From Bacteroidota bacterium (GTDB taxonomy: Bacteria; Bacteroidota; Bacteroidia; Bacteroidales; Bacteroidaceae), in NCBI GenBank assembly GCA_023425865.1, contig JAFABV010000017.1, forward strand, positions 1 to 12,754: a DNA stretch of 12,754 nt, read 5' to 3'. The notes under the pieces are model-generated. The model was not told the origin of the DNA. It saw only the letters and a program-made list of their open reading frames with translations, and did no database searches. The translations under genes and the position numbers were made by a program. Shown here piece after piece: positions 1-5,859 of the stretch. Position 1 is the first letter of the stretch. Each line of letters opens with the position of its first letter.

Positions 1-28
1 TGCGCACGGTGTGAGTTATTTGATCCAT
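1..28 (-). CDS. tnpA: IS66 accessory protein TnpA, first 9 codons only
   Basis: On the minus strand an ATG at 28-26 opens the frame M-D-Q-I-T-H-T-V-R and runs off the window edge. This N-terminus is typical of the small IS66 accessory protein TnpA, which usually continues into a Trp- and Lys-rich HTH-like protein of about 100 residues. The Shine-Dalgarno AAAGGAGG (45 down to 38) sits 9 nt before the ATG. Only nine residues are visible, so the family call rests on this short motif together with the IS66 termini and the TnpC tail at the other end of the window. Confidence 0.7.
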
Positions 29-110
29 TGTAAGTGACCTCCTTTAAAAAACTATTAGTTTTTTGCATTTTTTAAAGTATGCCACAAAAAATATATTCCA
101 CCTAGGCGGA

Positions 111-125
111 CAATTTGACGCTTAC
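111..125 (-). repeat. IS66 terminal inverted repeat
   Basis: Read on the minus strand this is GTAAGCGTCAAATTG. It matches the plus-strand terminus at 12630-12644 (GTAAGGGTCAAACCA) at 11 of the first 12 positions and continues with scattered matches. The two copies define the outer ends of one IS. Confidence 0.88.
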
Positions 126-133
126 GAAAAAGG
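126..133. repeat. 8-bp target-site duplication of IS66, copy 1
   Basis: The sequence gaaaaagg immediately outside the IS end is identical to 12622-12629 immediately outside the other IS end. In rep these bases encode the Lys-Lys shared by both half-genes. Confidence 0.9.
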
Positions 134-678
134 TATATTGGAACTCTGATAAAACTAAATTAGAAACAGTCTATTATAAAGGGGTAAACTTCAATCTGAA
201 CCTCTATTGTAAACAGGCTCAATTGCTTAAAAAAGGTATCAATGACCCAATTTATGATGATGTTCTAAGACTTGAATTACAGGTCAAAAGTCGTGAATTA
301 ACTGAATACTGTAAAATTCAAGGTCTTGCAAAAGATTTGATAAATTTTTGGCATACCAGTATGAGAGAAGATTTTTTCAATTCATTAATGATTGAGAAAT
401 TTTTATATTCAGGGGATTATTTTGATTTAAAAAATGTTAAAAAACAGACCAAGGATATCAAGCAAAATACTCAGCAAAAGATTATTAAATTTTGTAAAAG
501 TATAGCAGAATCTGATATTACTGATGCCATAAATACATTAAGTAGAGGTACAACTACCAAATACATAAAGGAACTTTCTACAAGAAATATCAACCCAGTT
601 ACAATAAAGAATTTCGACTACTTGCTTGGGATAAAAGCAATTTTAGAAAAGAAATCAGATGCAAATGAAAGGACTTAA
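126..678 (+). pseudogene. rep: Replication initiator Rep, C-terminal part, split from its N-terminus by IS66
   Basis: This is the downstream part of a plasmid/phage replication initiator. The joined protein reads ...SLEKK from the window end followed here by VYWNSDKTK..., about 133 plus 181 residues. Visible family features are a strand of the type VNFNLNLYCK (start near 190) and the helix-strand signature DDVLRLELQVKSREL (near 262-306). Both are typical of rolling-circle initiators of the filamentous-phage gene II/X and clostridial plasmid type, which nick the double-strand origin. The frame can also be opened from a TTG at 115 inside the IS, with a weak aggcgga 4 nt upstream, but such a product would lack the N-terminal catalytic part. 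The stop overlaps the ribosome binding site of the HNH gene, so rep and that gene were probably co-transcribed. Exact subfamily uncertain. Confidence 0.82.
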
Positions 679-687
679 AGGTGTTTT

Positions 688-1500
688 ATGGGAAAATTTA
701 AAGATTTAACGGGGAATGTCTATGATAGATTAACGGTAATTGAATATTCACATTCAGAAAATGGTCATACCTTGTGGAAATGCTATTGCTCATGTGATGC
801 AGATAAACCAGAAGAGGAAAGAAGAGTTCATATAGTCAGAGGGAAATATTTGCAGGACAAAAGTACTTCTTCCTGTGGTTGTAAAAGAAGAGACCATATA
901 AAAGAAGTTAATCAATATGCAAATAAAAAGACAAGAACTAACAAGCCTTATTATAGCTTATTATCAAACATTTGGAGAACGTTAATTAATCGTTGTCATA
1001 ACCCTAAGTATAAAGGGTATAAATATTACGGTGCAAAGAATATCTACGTTTGCAACGAATGGAAAGAGAATTTTGAAAATTTTTATGAATGGGCAATATC
1101 TCATAATTACTCTAAAGGAATGGAAATAAATAGACGTGATCAGACAAGAAATTACCATCCTGATAATTGTGAATGGATGCCAAAGGGTTTTAGTGCGGGT
1201 AATACATGTAAAAACATTATGGTGACGATTGGTAACAAAACTCAATGTTTGGCTGCATGGGCAAGAGACCATGAATGTGAAGTGGAGTATGTGACTATTC
1301 GTAATAGATACCATAAAGGGATTCAAGGGATAGATTTGATTAAAAAGAAAAAGTCATTTAAAGATTATCCTTATACATATAAAAAAGAAACAATGACATT
1401 TAAAGGATGGAGTATTAAATTTGGAATTCATATTAATACATTGAAGTTGAGATATGAAAGAGGAGATTTAGGAGACAAGCTTTTTAGAAAAGTAGATTAA
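688..1500 (+). CDS. HNH endonuclease, homing/phage type
   Basis: A 270-residue probable DNA endonuclease. The N-terminus has paired cysteines (C32-x-C34 and C63-x-C65) suggesting a zinc-binding fold. The core, residues about 92-165, follows the phage HNH pattern: W..L..RC.NP, then YYGAKNIYVCNEW, then G-M-E-I-N-R-R-D and YHPDNCEW. The C-terminus has two copies of a NUMOD-like DNA-binding unit (about 184-211 and 234-259), each with AW or GW, a short helix, then TIRNRYHKG or TLKLRYERG. These contacts normally give site specificity. It starts 9 nt after the rep stop with the Shine-Dalgarno AAAGGTG overlapping that stop, so it is translationally linked to rep. Such genes are usually selfish free-standing homing endonucleases in phage and plasmid genomes; a role in element mobility is possible but not shown. 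Confidence 0.8.
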   Translation: MGKFKDLTGNVYDRLTVIEYSHSENGHTLWKCYCSCDADKPEEERRVHIVRGKYLQDKSTSSCGCKRRDHIKEVNQYANKKTRTNKPYYSLLSNIWRTLINRCHNPKYKGYKYYGAKNIYVCNEWKENFENFYEWAISHNYSKGMEINRRDQTRNYHPDNCEWMPKGFSAGNTCKNIMVTIGNKTQCLAAWARDHECEVEYVTIRNRYHKGIQGIDLIKKKKSFKDYPYTYKKETMTFKGWSIKFGIHINTLKLRYERGDLGDKLFRKVD

Positions 1501-1509
1501 AGATTTATG

Positions 1510-1531
1510 GGAGAGGGAATTACCACTCTCC
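1510..1531 (+). promoter_or_regulatory. GGAGAG/CTCTCC hairpin ahead of the tail-protein gene
   Basis: GGAGAG (1510-1515) and CTCTCC (1526-1531) form a 6-bp stem with a 10-nt loop between the HNH gene and the next gene. No T-run follows, so it is not a standard terminator. A hairpin of closely related sequence lies at 2813-2840, again just ahead of a gene with a strong ribosome binding site. Confidence 0.45.
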
Positions 1532-1565
1532 AATCAAATAAAAAATGTAAGGAGATTAATATATT

Positions 1566-2738
1566 ATGAGCCTCGTATTAGCAATTATGACTAAGGACAA
1601 AATCTTTATAGGAGCAGACACAGCAACATCTATAACAATAAATAATGATATTTATAGACGTGATAATAATGCTCGTAAATTATATCTGGACAAGGATAAA
1701 GTTATATTTTGTGCAGGATGGAATCCTTTATCTCATAAAATAATGAAGGACTATTTTAATTCAGAAAGTAGAACAATAAAAAGTTTAAAAAATGTAATGG
1801 AACAGGCTTTTAATAATAAATCAATTAGGGAAGATTTTAAAAAGCAAAATATAATTCTTAATAATGATGAAGAAATAAACAAAGATTATACGGTAGGAAC
1901 AATGATAGCGACTTTTAAAAATAATTTTCCTATTGTTTATGGAGTAAGTACCGTAGACTTAAACATTAATACATATAATTTAATGGATCAAAATGGAATT
2001 ACATTATATACTTTAGGCATGAAAGATGATGAATGCAGACAAAAAGCTATCGAGTTATTAAAAAGTGGGTATACCATTGCAGATACTTTCATTAAAGCAT
2101 TTGAATATGCTTCATATGAAGGGGTAGGCGGAATTTTACACGCATATGAAATAAACAAAAATAATGAAATTAAACCATTTATCCATGTATGTTTGAATGA
2201 AAGCCCTAATATTAAGAAGGTAATTATAGGAGGTAATAATATGCTAACTGCTAACAAAGAGCAAATAAAAGGTTCGGTAATAGAAGCTGATTCATTATAT
2301 GTTAAGAGTGCCAATATCACAGGAACTATTGTAGCAGATACAGTAAGAAGTAACTGGATATATACAGGAAAAATTACAGCAGACCAGATTGATGGTCGGA
2401 TAGCAAGATTGGCTGATGGTATTGAAATTGGAAACCCTGCGAATGCTACAGGCAAGTCGATAAAGTTTGGTACAGGGGCATCTATAACCACAAAACCATC
2501 TACACTTGGCCCCAGTATAGTTCTTGATGCAAGCGAAGTAGAGTTGCCAAGCGTAACTTGTAGTAACTTACATATAGATGGTAACTTAAGTGGAGTAGAC
2601 TATGCAAGTAGTGGTCATACCCATGGCAATACTTATGTTAAATCCCAAACAGGTCAGAACATAAGTTTCACCGTAACAGATATAGGTGTAGTGGTGAGGC
2701 TTAATGGCAATACCATTGGTAGTTTAATGTTTGTATAA
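1566..2738 (+). CDS. Phage tail-type protein with N-terminal proteasome/HslV-like (Ntn hydrolase) domain
   Basis: A 390-residue two-part protein. Residues 1-215 resemble the proteasome beta/HslV fold: a hydrophobic first strand, GADTATS near 16-22, a KLYLDKDKVIFCAGW segment (38-52) matching the HslV Lys-and-Gly region, and a later LYTLGMKDD... helix. If Met1 is removed, Ser2 becomes the N-terminal nucleophile and Asp18 falls at mature position 17, matching the Thr1/Asp17 layout of proteasomes; Lys38 may replace Lys33. Residues from about 226 on resemble tail-tip or fibre repeats (SLYVKSANITGTIVAD, then SGHTHGNTYV). The start is supported by AAGGAG about 10 nt before ATG 1566. An internal ribosome binding site lies at the domain junction. 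No other virion genes are present, so this is an orphan structural gene or a cargo protein. Substrate unknown. Confidence 0.72.
   Translation: MSLVLAIMTKDKIFIGADTATSITINNDIYRRDNNARKLYLDKDKVIFCAGWNPLSHKIMKDYFNSESRTIKSLKNVMEQAFNNKSIREDFKKQNIILNNDEEINKDYTVGTMIATFKNNFPIVYGVSTVDLNINTYNLMDQNGITLYTLGMKDDECRQKAIELLKSGYTIADTFIKAFEYASYEGVGGILHAYEINKNNEIKPFIHVCLNESPNIKKVIIGGNNMLTANKEQIKGSVIEADSLYVKSANITGTIVADTVRSNWIYTGKITADQIDGRIARLADGIEIGNPANATGKSIKFGTGASITTKPSTLGPSIVLDASEVELPSVTCSNLHIDGNLSGVDYASSGHTHGNTYVKSQTGQNISFTVTDIGVVVRLNGNTIGSLMFV
2228..2243 (+). promoter_or_regulatory. Internal ribosome binding site and in-frame ATG inside the tail-protein gene
   Basis: AGGAGG (2228-2233) stands 7 nt before an ATG (2241) that is in frame with the surrounding gene (codon 226). 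It falls exactly between the Ntn-like domain and the fibre-like domain. Here the Shine-Dalgarno bases are read as Gly-Gly-Asn-Asn. It could give a separate 165-residue fibre-domain product (2241-2738), or be the fossil start of a once separate gene. Confidence 0.6.
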
Positions 2739-2812
2739 ATATAGGACAAATGAATTTTATTTGATCTCTAAATGACGGATTAGCCACAGGAAATAGATAA
2801 ATTAATACTAGA

Positions 2813-2840
2813 GGGAGAGGATTAAAACTAAACCTCTCCC
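2813..2840 (+). promoter_or_regulatory. GGGAGAGG/CCTCTCCC hairpin ahead of the excisionase gene
   Basis: A perfect 8-bp stem (GGGAGAGG and CCTCTCCC) encloses an A-rich 12-nt loop. It ends the tail-gene region and lies about 20 nt before the AAAGGGAGG ribosome binding site of the next gene. No proper T-run follows, so it may be a weak terminator, a processing site or an RNA-stabilising element. It resembles the hairpin at 1510-1531. The rest of 2739-2812 shows nothing recognisable. Confidence 0.5.
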
Positions 2841-2874
2841 CACTATATTTAAACAAAGGGAGGATAAATGGAGT

Positions 2875-3048
2875 TTGTTTGAAAACTACAATGATATATT
2901 AAATATTGAAGAACTATGCGAAGCCTTACATATTGGAAAAAATACTGCCTACCAACTTTTGAAAACAAACCAAATTAAATATAGGAGAATCGGAAAAATC
3001 TATAAAATTCCAAAGAAGAATCTTATAGAGTATTTCGAAATAAGTTGA
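2875..3048 (+). CDS. xis: Excisionase-family small HTH protein (possible Xis)
   Basis: A 57-residue protein of the MerR-like excisionase type. It shows the HTH opening ILNIEELCEALHIGKNTAYQLLK (about 8-30) followed by a wing YRRIGKIYKIPKKNLIEYF (36-54), a pattern shared by excisionases of Firmicutes integrative elements. It lies directly upstream of int in the same direction, so it probably sets the direction of integrase action by bending DNA at the attachment sites. The start is odd. The only in-frame start is TTG 2875, 11 nt after AAAGGGAGG. The better-placed ATG at 2868 is out of frame and stops after four codons (M-E-F-V). Deleting one T from the run at 2874-2876 would give a normal ATG start, so a one-base insertion, a sequencing error or real TTG use are all possible. 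Confidence 0.68.
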   Translation: MFENYNDILNIEELCEALHIGKNTAYQLLKTNQIKYRRIGKIYKIPKKNLIEYFEIS

Positions 3049-3053
3049 TTATT

Positions 3054-3082
3054 TTGACAAATACTACCTATTATCATATATT
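3054..3082 (+). promoter_or_regulatory. Sigma-A-type promoter for int
   Basis: TTGACA (3054-3059), a 17-nt spacer, then TATATT (3077-3082). It sits between the excisionase stop and int, so int can be transcribed independently of xis. Confidence 0.7.
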
Positions 3083-3130
3083 TAATATGAGTAATGAAAG
3101 ATATAGCATTTCAGAAAGAGGTGCTATAGT

Positions 3131-4252
3131 ATGACAGGAAGTTTACAAAAGAAAGGCAAGGTATGGTATGCAGTAGTTAACCAATATAGCGAAAACGGTG
3201 AGAGAAAATTAAAATGGATTTCTACACATGAGAAAAAAAAGCCTGATGCCCAAAAGGTATTAACTGAAATATTAAGCAAAATGGATAAGAATACTTATAT
3301 AGACCCTGTAAAAACTCTATTTTCTGAATTTATGACAGATTGGTTAGATAACGTCATAAAAAGCCATATAGAGCAGACAACATGGGATGGGTATAATACC
3401 AATATAAGGGTTCATATTGAGCCTTATTTCAAGGTTAAGAGGCTTACGCTTAGTGAGATTAAGCCTATGGATTTGCAATCATATTTCAATAAGAAATCCA
3501 AAACTGGTTTGTCTGCTTGTTACTTGAAAAAACATCATGCAAACATGAAAAAGGCACTTGATTATGCTGTCAAAATGGGATTGTTGAATAGTAATCCAAT
3601 TCAACACGTTACATTGCCCAAAATTAAAAAGTATGATGCAGAGTATTACTCGGTTGAGCAACTGGAAAAGTTATTATTAATTACTAAGGGTACAAATATT
3701 GAATCGGCAGTATTTTTGGCATCACACTATGGTTTTAGGCGTGGAGAGGTTTTGGGGTTAAGGTGGAAGGATATTAACTTTTCAGAGGGTATCTTAAAAG
3801 TATGTAATACTAGGACGAGGGTTGCTACAAATGTTGAGAAAAGACCTAAGTCTGAAAGTAGTATAAGAACATTACCATTAATTCCGATAGTAGCTGATTA
3901 TCTGAAAGCATTAAAAGAGCAGCAGGAAGAGGATAAAAATACTTTTGGGAATTGCTATAATTATAATGACTATGTATGCAGATATTCAGATGGTACTCCA
4001 GTAAATGTAAACACAATTGACCACGCATTTAAACGAACTTTAGAGGAAAATAAAATGCCCCATATTAGATTCCATGATTTAAGACATAGTACAGCCTGCT
4101 ATTTAATAAAACATGGCATTGGATTAAAAGAGATTCAAGTATGGTTAGGGCATAGTGATATTTCTATTACTGCAAATATTTATGCTCATGTTGATGCAGA
4201 AATGAAACGAGGTACAGCAAGCAAAATTAATGAATTATTTGCAGCAGTATAA
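3131..4252 (+). CDS. int: Tyrosine-type site-specific integrase
   Basis: A 373-residue integrase of the Tn916/phage class, which joins the circular element to a chromosomal att site through a covalent 3'-phosphotyrosine. The N-terminal 1-55 is an arm-binding domain (VWYAVVNQYS, then KWISTHEKKK). A core-binding SAM-like domain spans about 62-165. The catalytic domain holds Arg203 (GFRRGE), a probable Lys240, His315-x-x-Arg318 (FHDLRH), His341 (LGHSD) and nucleophile Tyr351 (NIYAHV), so the enzyme appears complete. ATG 3131 follows AGAAAGAGG. The gene ends about 100 bp before the tRNA-Ser-derived attachment core, and TTAGAA repeats around that core are likely arm sites. It is preceded by its own promoter and the xis gene. 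Confidence 0.93.
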   Translation: MTGSLQKKGKVWYAVVNQYSENGERKLKWISTHEKKKPDAQKVLTEILSKMDKNTYIDPVKTLFSEFMTDWLDNVIKSHIEQTTWDGYNTNIRVHIEPYFKVKRLTLSEIKPMDLQSYFNKKSKTGLSACYLKKHHANMKKALDYAVKMGLLNSNPIQHVTLPKIKKYDAEYYSVEQLEKLLLITKGTNIESAVFLASHYGFRRGEVLGLRWKDINFSEGILKVCNTRTRVATNVEKRPKSESSIRTLPLIPIVADYLKALKEQQEEDKNTFGNCYNYNDYVCRYSDGTPVNVNTIDHAFKRTLEENKMPHIRFHDLRHSTACYLIKHGIGLKEIQVWLGHSDISITANIYAHVDAEMKRGTASKINELFAAV

Positions 4253-4279
4253 ATGTTAGATGTGGTTAGAAATAGTCCT

Positions 4280-4302
4280 AGTGTTAGAAGATTGTTAGAA
4301 AA
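4280..4302 (+). repeat. Integrase arm-type direct repeat, left arm
   Basis: AGTGTTAGAAG-ATT-GTTAGAA, repeated almost exactly at 4554-4576 with one extra T between the two half motifs. Both copies have the same orientation on either side of the tRNA core. Two weaker copies (GTTAGA, GGTTAGAAA) lie at 4254-4272. Confidence 0.65.
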
Positions 4303-4356
4303 TTACAAGAAAATGGGAATTACCATTAATTTGATAATTCCCACAACCCTTGCAAT

Positions 4357-4414
4357 TGGCGGAGAGAGAGAGATTCGAACTCTCGGAGGCGGTTAAACCT
4401 CACACGATTTCCAG
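4357..4414 (-). tRNA. 3' fragment of tRNA-Ser(GGA), attachment core
   Basis: On the minus strand the sequence starts at the anticodon loop CTGGAAA (anticodon GGA). It continues through a long variable arm (TGAGG...), a T arm GAGAG-TTCGAAT-CTCTC and the acceptor 3' strand TCTCTCC-G-CCA. The long variable arm and GGA anticodon identify tRNA-Ser. The D arm and 5' acceptor strand are absent: to the right of 4414 the sequence is AT-rich and does not pair. It is therefore not a functional tRNA gene but the copy an element carries to rebuild the host tRNA on integration. Confidence 0.85.
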
Positions 4415-4478
4415 AGTTACGTTTTGTTTGTTATTTAAAATTATTTGACTATATCTTTCATTATTCAAACCCTTTATT

Positions 4479-4503
4479 CAGGCCTGTTTCAAGGCTTGTT
4501 TTT
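4479..4503 (+). terminator. Rho-independent terminator downstream of int and attP
   Basis: Stem CAGGCCT (4479-4485) with AGGCTTG (4492-4498), one G-T pair and a 6-nt loop, followed by TTTTT. It would stop int transcription in the circular form. On integration it is separated from int, because it lies beyond the att core. Confidence 0.65.
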
Positions 4504-4553
4504 ATGTACATGTTTTCAAACACTTATGCCTTAATGGTTAAAAAATTTCAAAA

Positions 4554-4576
4554 AGTGTTAGAAGATTTGTTAGAAC
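4554..4576 (+). repeat. Integrase arm-type direct repeat, right arm
   Basis: AGTGTTAGAAG-ATTT-GTTAGAA, the counterpart of 4280-4302, placed about 140 bp beyond the tRNA core. Confidence 0.65.
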
Positions 4577-4599
4577 TAAACACTTAACTGTCTATTAAA

Positions 4600-5706
4600 T
4601 TATTCTAAATCAATAATAAACTCCTTTTTTAAAAAACTGACATTATCATTTTTATAGGATATCCAGTTTACTATCCTATAGCTATTTATTTTATTAGGAA
4701 ATGAGTTAGACTTAAACTTTATTTCAATCTGGTTTTTTCCTTCTACAAGATATTCTTTTAAATTAACAGTGTATAAGTACTCATAATAATTTCTATCATA
4801 TAACACCATTTTTTGTTTGGGGTCATCTTTTGTTTCTTGAGTAACTTCAATAAATGATGATTCTAAATCACTTTCATTTAGATTAACGGTTTTTTTTTCA
4901 TTATTAGAATAAATTACTATATCTAATTTTTCGGGAGAATTTTTTATTTGTGTAATTTTTAACGGGAAATCTTTTTCATCACTAAATACAACATTAATGC
5001 TATTTTTATTTATATTAAGTATAACTCCTAATCCTACTTCTAAAATAAATATTCCAAGCACTATCCAAATTCCAATACAACATATAAATTGAGGTATGGT
5101 TATTTGTTGTATTGATTGATTTCTAAATAATTTAATTAACGCTAATACAGTAATAATAATTCCTATCACATCAACAAAAATCGCTATTTTGTAATTTTTG
5201 ATTTCTGTGATAGGAATTGATAAAAAAATAGCAAATAAGCATAGTATTAAATTAACCTTTAAAACAGATAGTAGCAATTTAAAGTTTGCATTTGCTTTAT
5301 TTTCAAAATCAATTAATGTTAAATCAGAATTATATTTACAAAAACATAAGAATTCTGAGTAGCAATAATACACTGAGTAAAATACTGTTAATACCAATGA
5401 TGTTATAATTGCTATTAGTAAATAATGTTCAGTCCCTAATGGAATAGAATCATTTATGTACAATGAACTGAATATATTCTTCATTGACCTGAACAGATAA
5501 CTTATTATAACAAGAATTATTCCTGTAATGGTGATTATCGACATTAGTCGTGAGTTACGGTCTGATATTGTTAATCTTGAAGTATTATCTGGCTGTATTA
5601 CTTCAATACTATTTGCTTTATTTTCTGAGTTTTCTTTGCCTAGCTGTTGATTCTTTTCCTTTGAACCCAATATAGACTTTTTAATTTTATTTTGATTTTT
5701 TGACAT
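4600..5706 (-). CDS. Five-span membrane protein with external C-terminal domain, unknown function
   Basis: A 368-residue protein that I do not recognise as a family. The N-terminal 50 residues are charged and Lys/Asn-rich, probably cytoplasmic. Hydrophobic segments follow at about 56-74, 96-116, 144-164, 173-193 and 206-231, then a soluble, beta-rich C-terminal domain of about 135 residues (VVFSDEKDFPLKITQIKN, then NQIEIKFKSNSFPNKI), likely outside the membrane. ATG 5706 is chosen because GGAGG lies 6 nt upstream; the TTG two codons earlier directly abuts the Shine-Dalgarno. It is downstream of the HEPN-type gene on the same strand across a 150-bp gap that may hold its own promoter. A membrane effector or sensor in a defence pair is conceivable but only inferred. 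Confidence 0.7.
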   Translation of the reverse strand: MSKNQNKIKKSILGSKEKNQQLGKENSENKANSIEVIQPDNTSRLTISDRNSRLMSIITITGIILVIISYLFRSMKNIFSSLYINDSIPLGTEHYLLIAIITSLVLTVFYSVYYCYSEFLCFCKYNSDLTLIDFENKANANFKLLLSVLKVNLILCLFAIFLSIPITEIKNYKIAIFVDVIGIIITVLALIKLFRNQSIQQITIPQFICCIGIWIVLGIFILEVGLGVILNINKNSINVVFSDEKDFPLKITQIKNSPEKLDIVIYSNNEKKTVNLNESDLESSFIEVTQETKDDPKQKMVLYDRNYYEYLYTVNLKEYLVEGKNQIEIKFKSNSFPNKINSYRIVNWISYKNDNVSFLKKEFIIDLE

Positions 5707-5859
5707 ATTCAACCTCCTGCATCTACAATATTTAAACGAGATAACCAGTAATTTCTTATATTAAACAGAGAATGCTTAATTTTTATTTCAAAGTTCAAAA
5801 ACCACTTTTAAACCAATTGAGATTTGCATTTTAGGGCGATTAGTACTATATGATTTTAC

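Larger units (their letters stand above)
1..125 (-). mobile_element. IS66-family insertion sequence, tnpA-side end (partial)
   Basis: This is one end of an IS66-family element whose interior lies beyond base 1. On the minus strand it begins with the terminal sequence gtaagcgtcaaattg (125 down to 111), which matches the other IS end at 12630 (gtaagggtcaaacc). The leading GTAAG is typical of IS66. Inside it a strong ribosome binding site precedes the start of the tnpA accessory gene. It is bordered by the 8-bp duplication gaaaaagg at 126-133, found again at 12622-12629, and 8 bp is the usual IS66 target duplication length. The insertion splits the rep gene. Confidence 0.88.
4254..4576. other. 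attP: attP region of the integrative element
   Basis: The layout int - repeats - tRNA 3' fragment - repeats is that of an intact attP. The core is the tRNA-Ser fragment 4357-4414. Only the 3' part of the tRNA is present and no chromosomal 5' half follows, as expected for a non-integrated circular form. On both sides lie GTTAGAA-type repeats: 4254, 4264, 4282 and 4294 on the left, 4557 and 4569 on the right. A GGGAATTA/TAATTCCC inverted repeat (4315-4322, 4335-4342) lies between the left arms and the core. Confidence 0.75.

Noticed and set aside
115..133. TTG at 115 as a genuine start of a separate gene
   Set aside because: The codons before 126 lie within the IS end. The frame is the interrupted rep, so treating it as an independent gene would be an artefact.
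982..1326. Minus-strand ORF of 114 codons inside the HNH gene
   Set aside because: It is antisense to a well-supported HNH domain, has no ribosome binding site and a low-complexity hydrophobic sequence.
1988..2491. Minus-strand ORF of 167 codons inside the tail-type gene
   Set aside because: It is the antisense shadow of the Ntn/fibre gene, with no start signals and hydrophobic residues explained by the complementary codons.
4357..4414. A complete functional tRNA-Ser gene
   Set aside because: The D arm and 5' acceptor strand are missing; only the anticodon loop to CCA is present.
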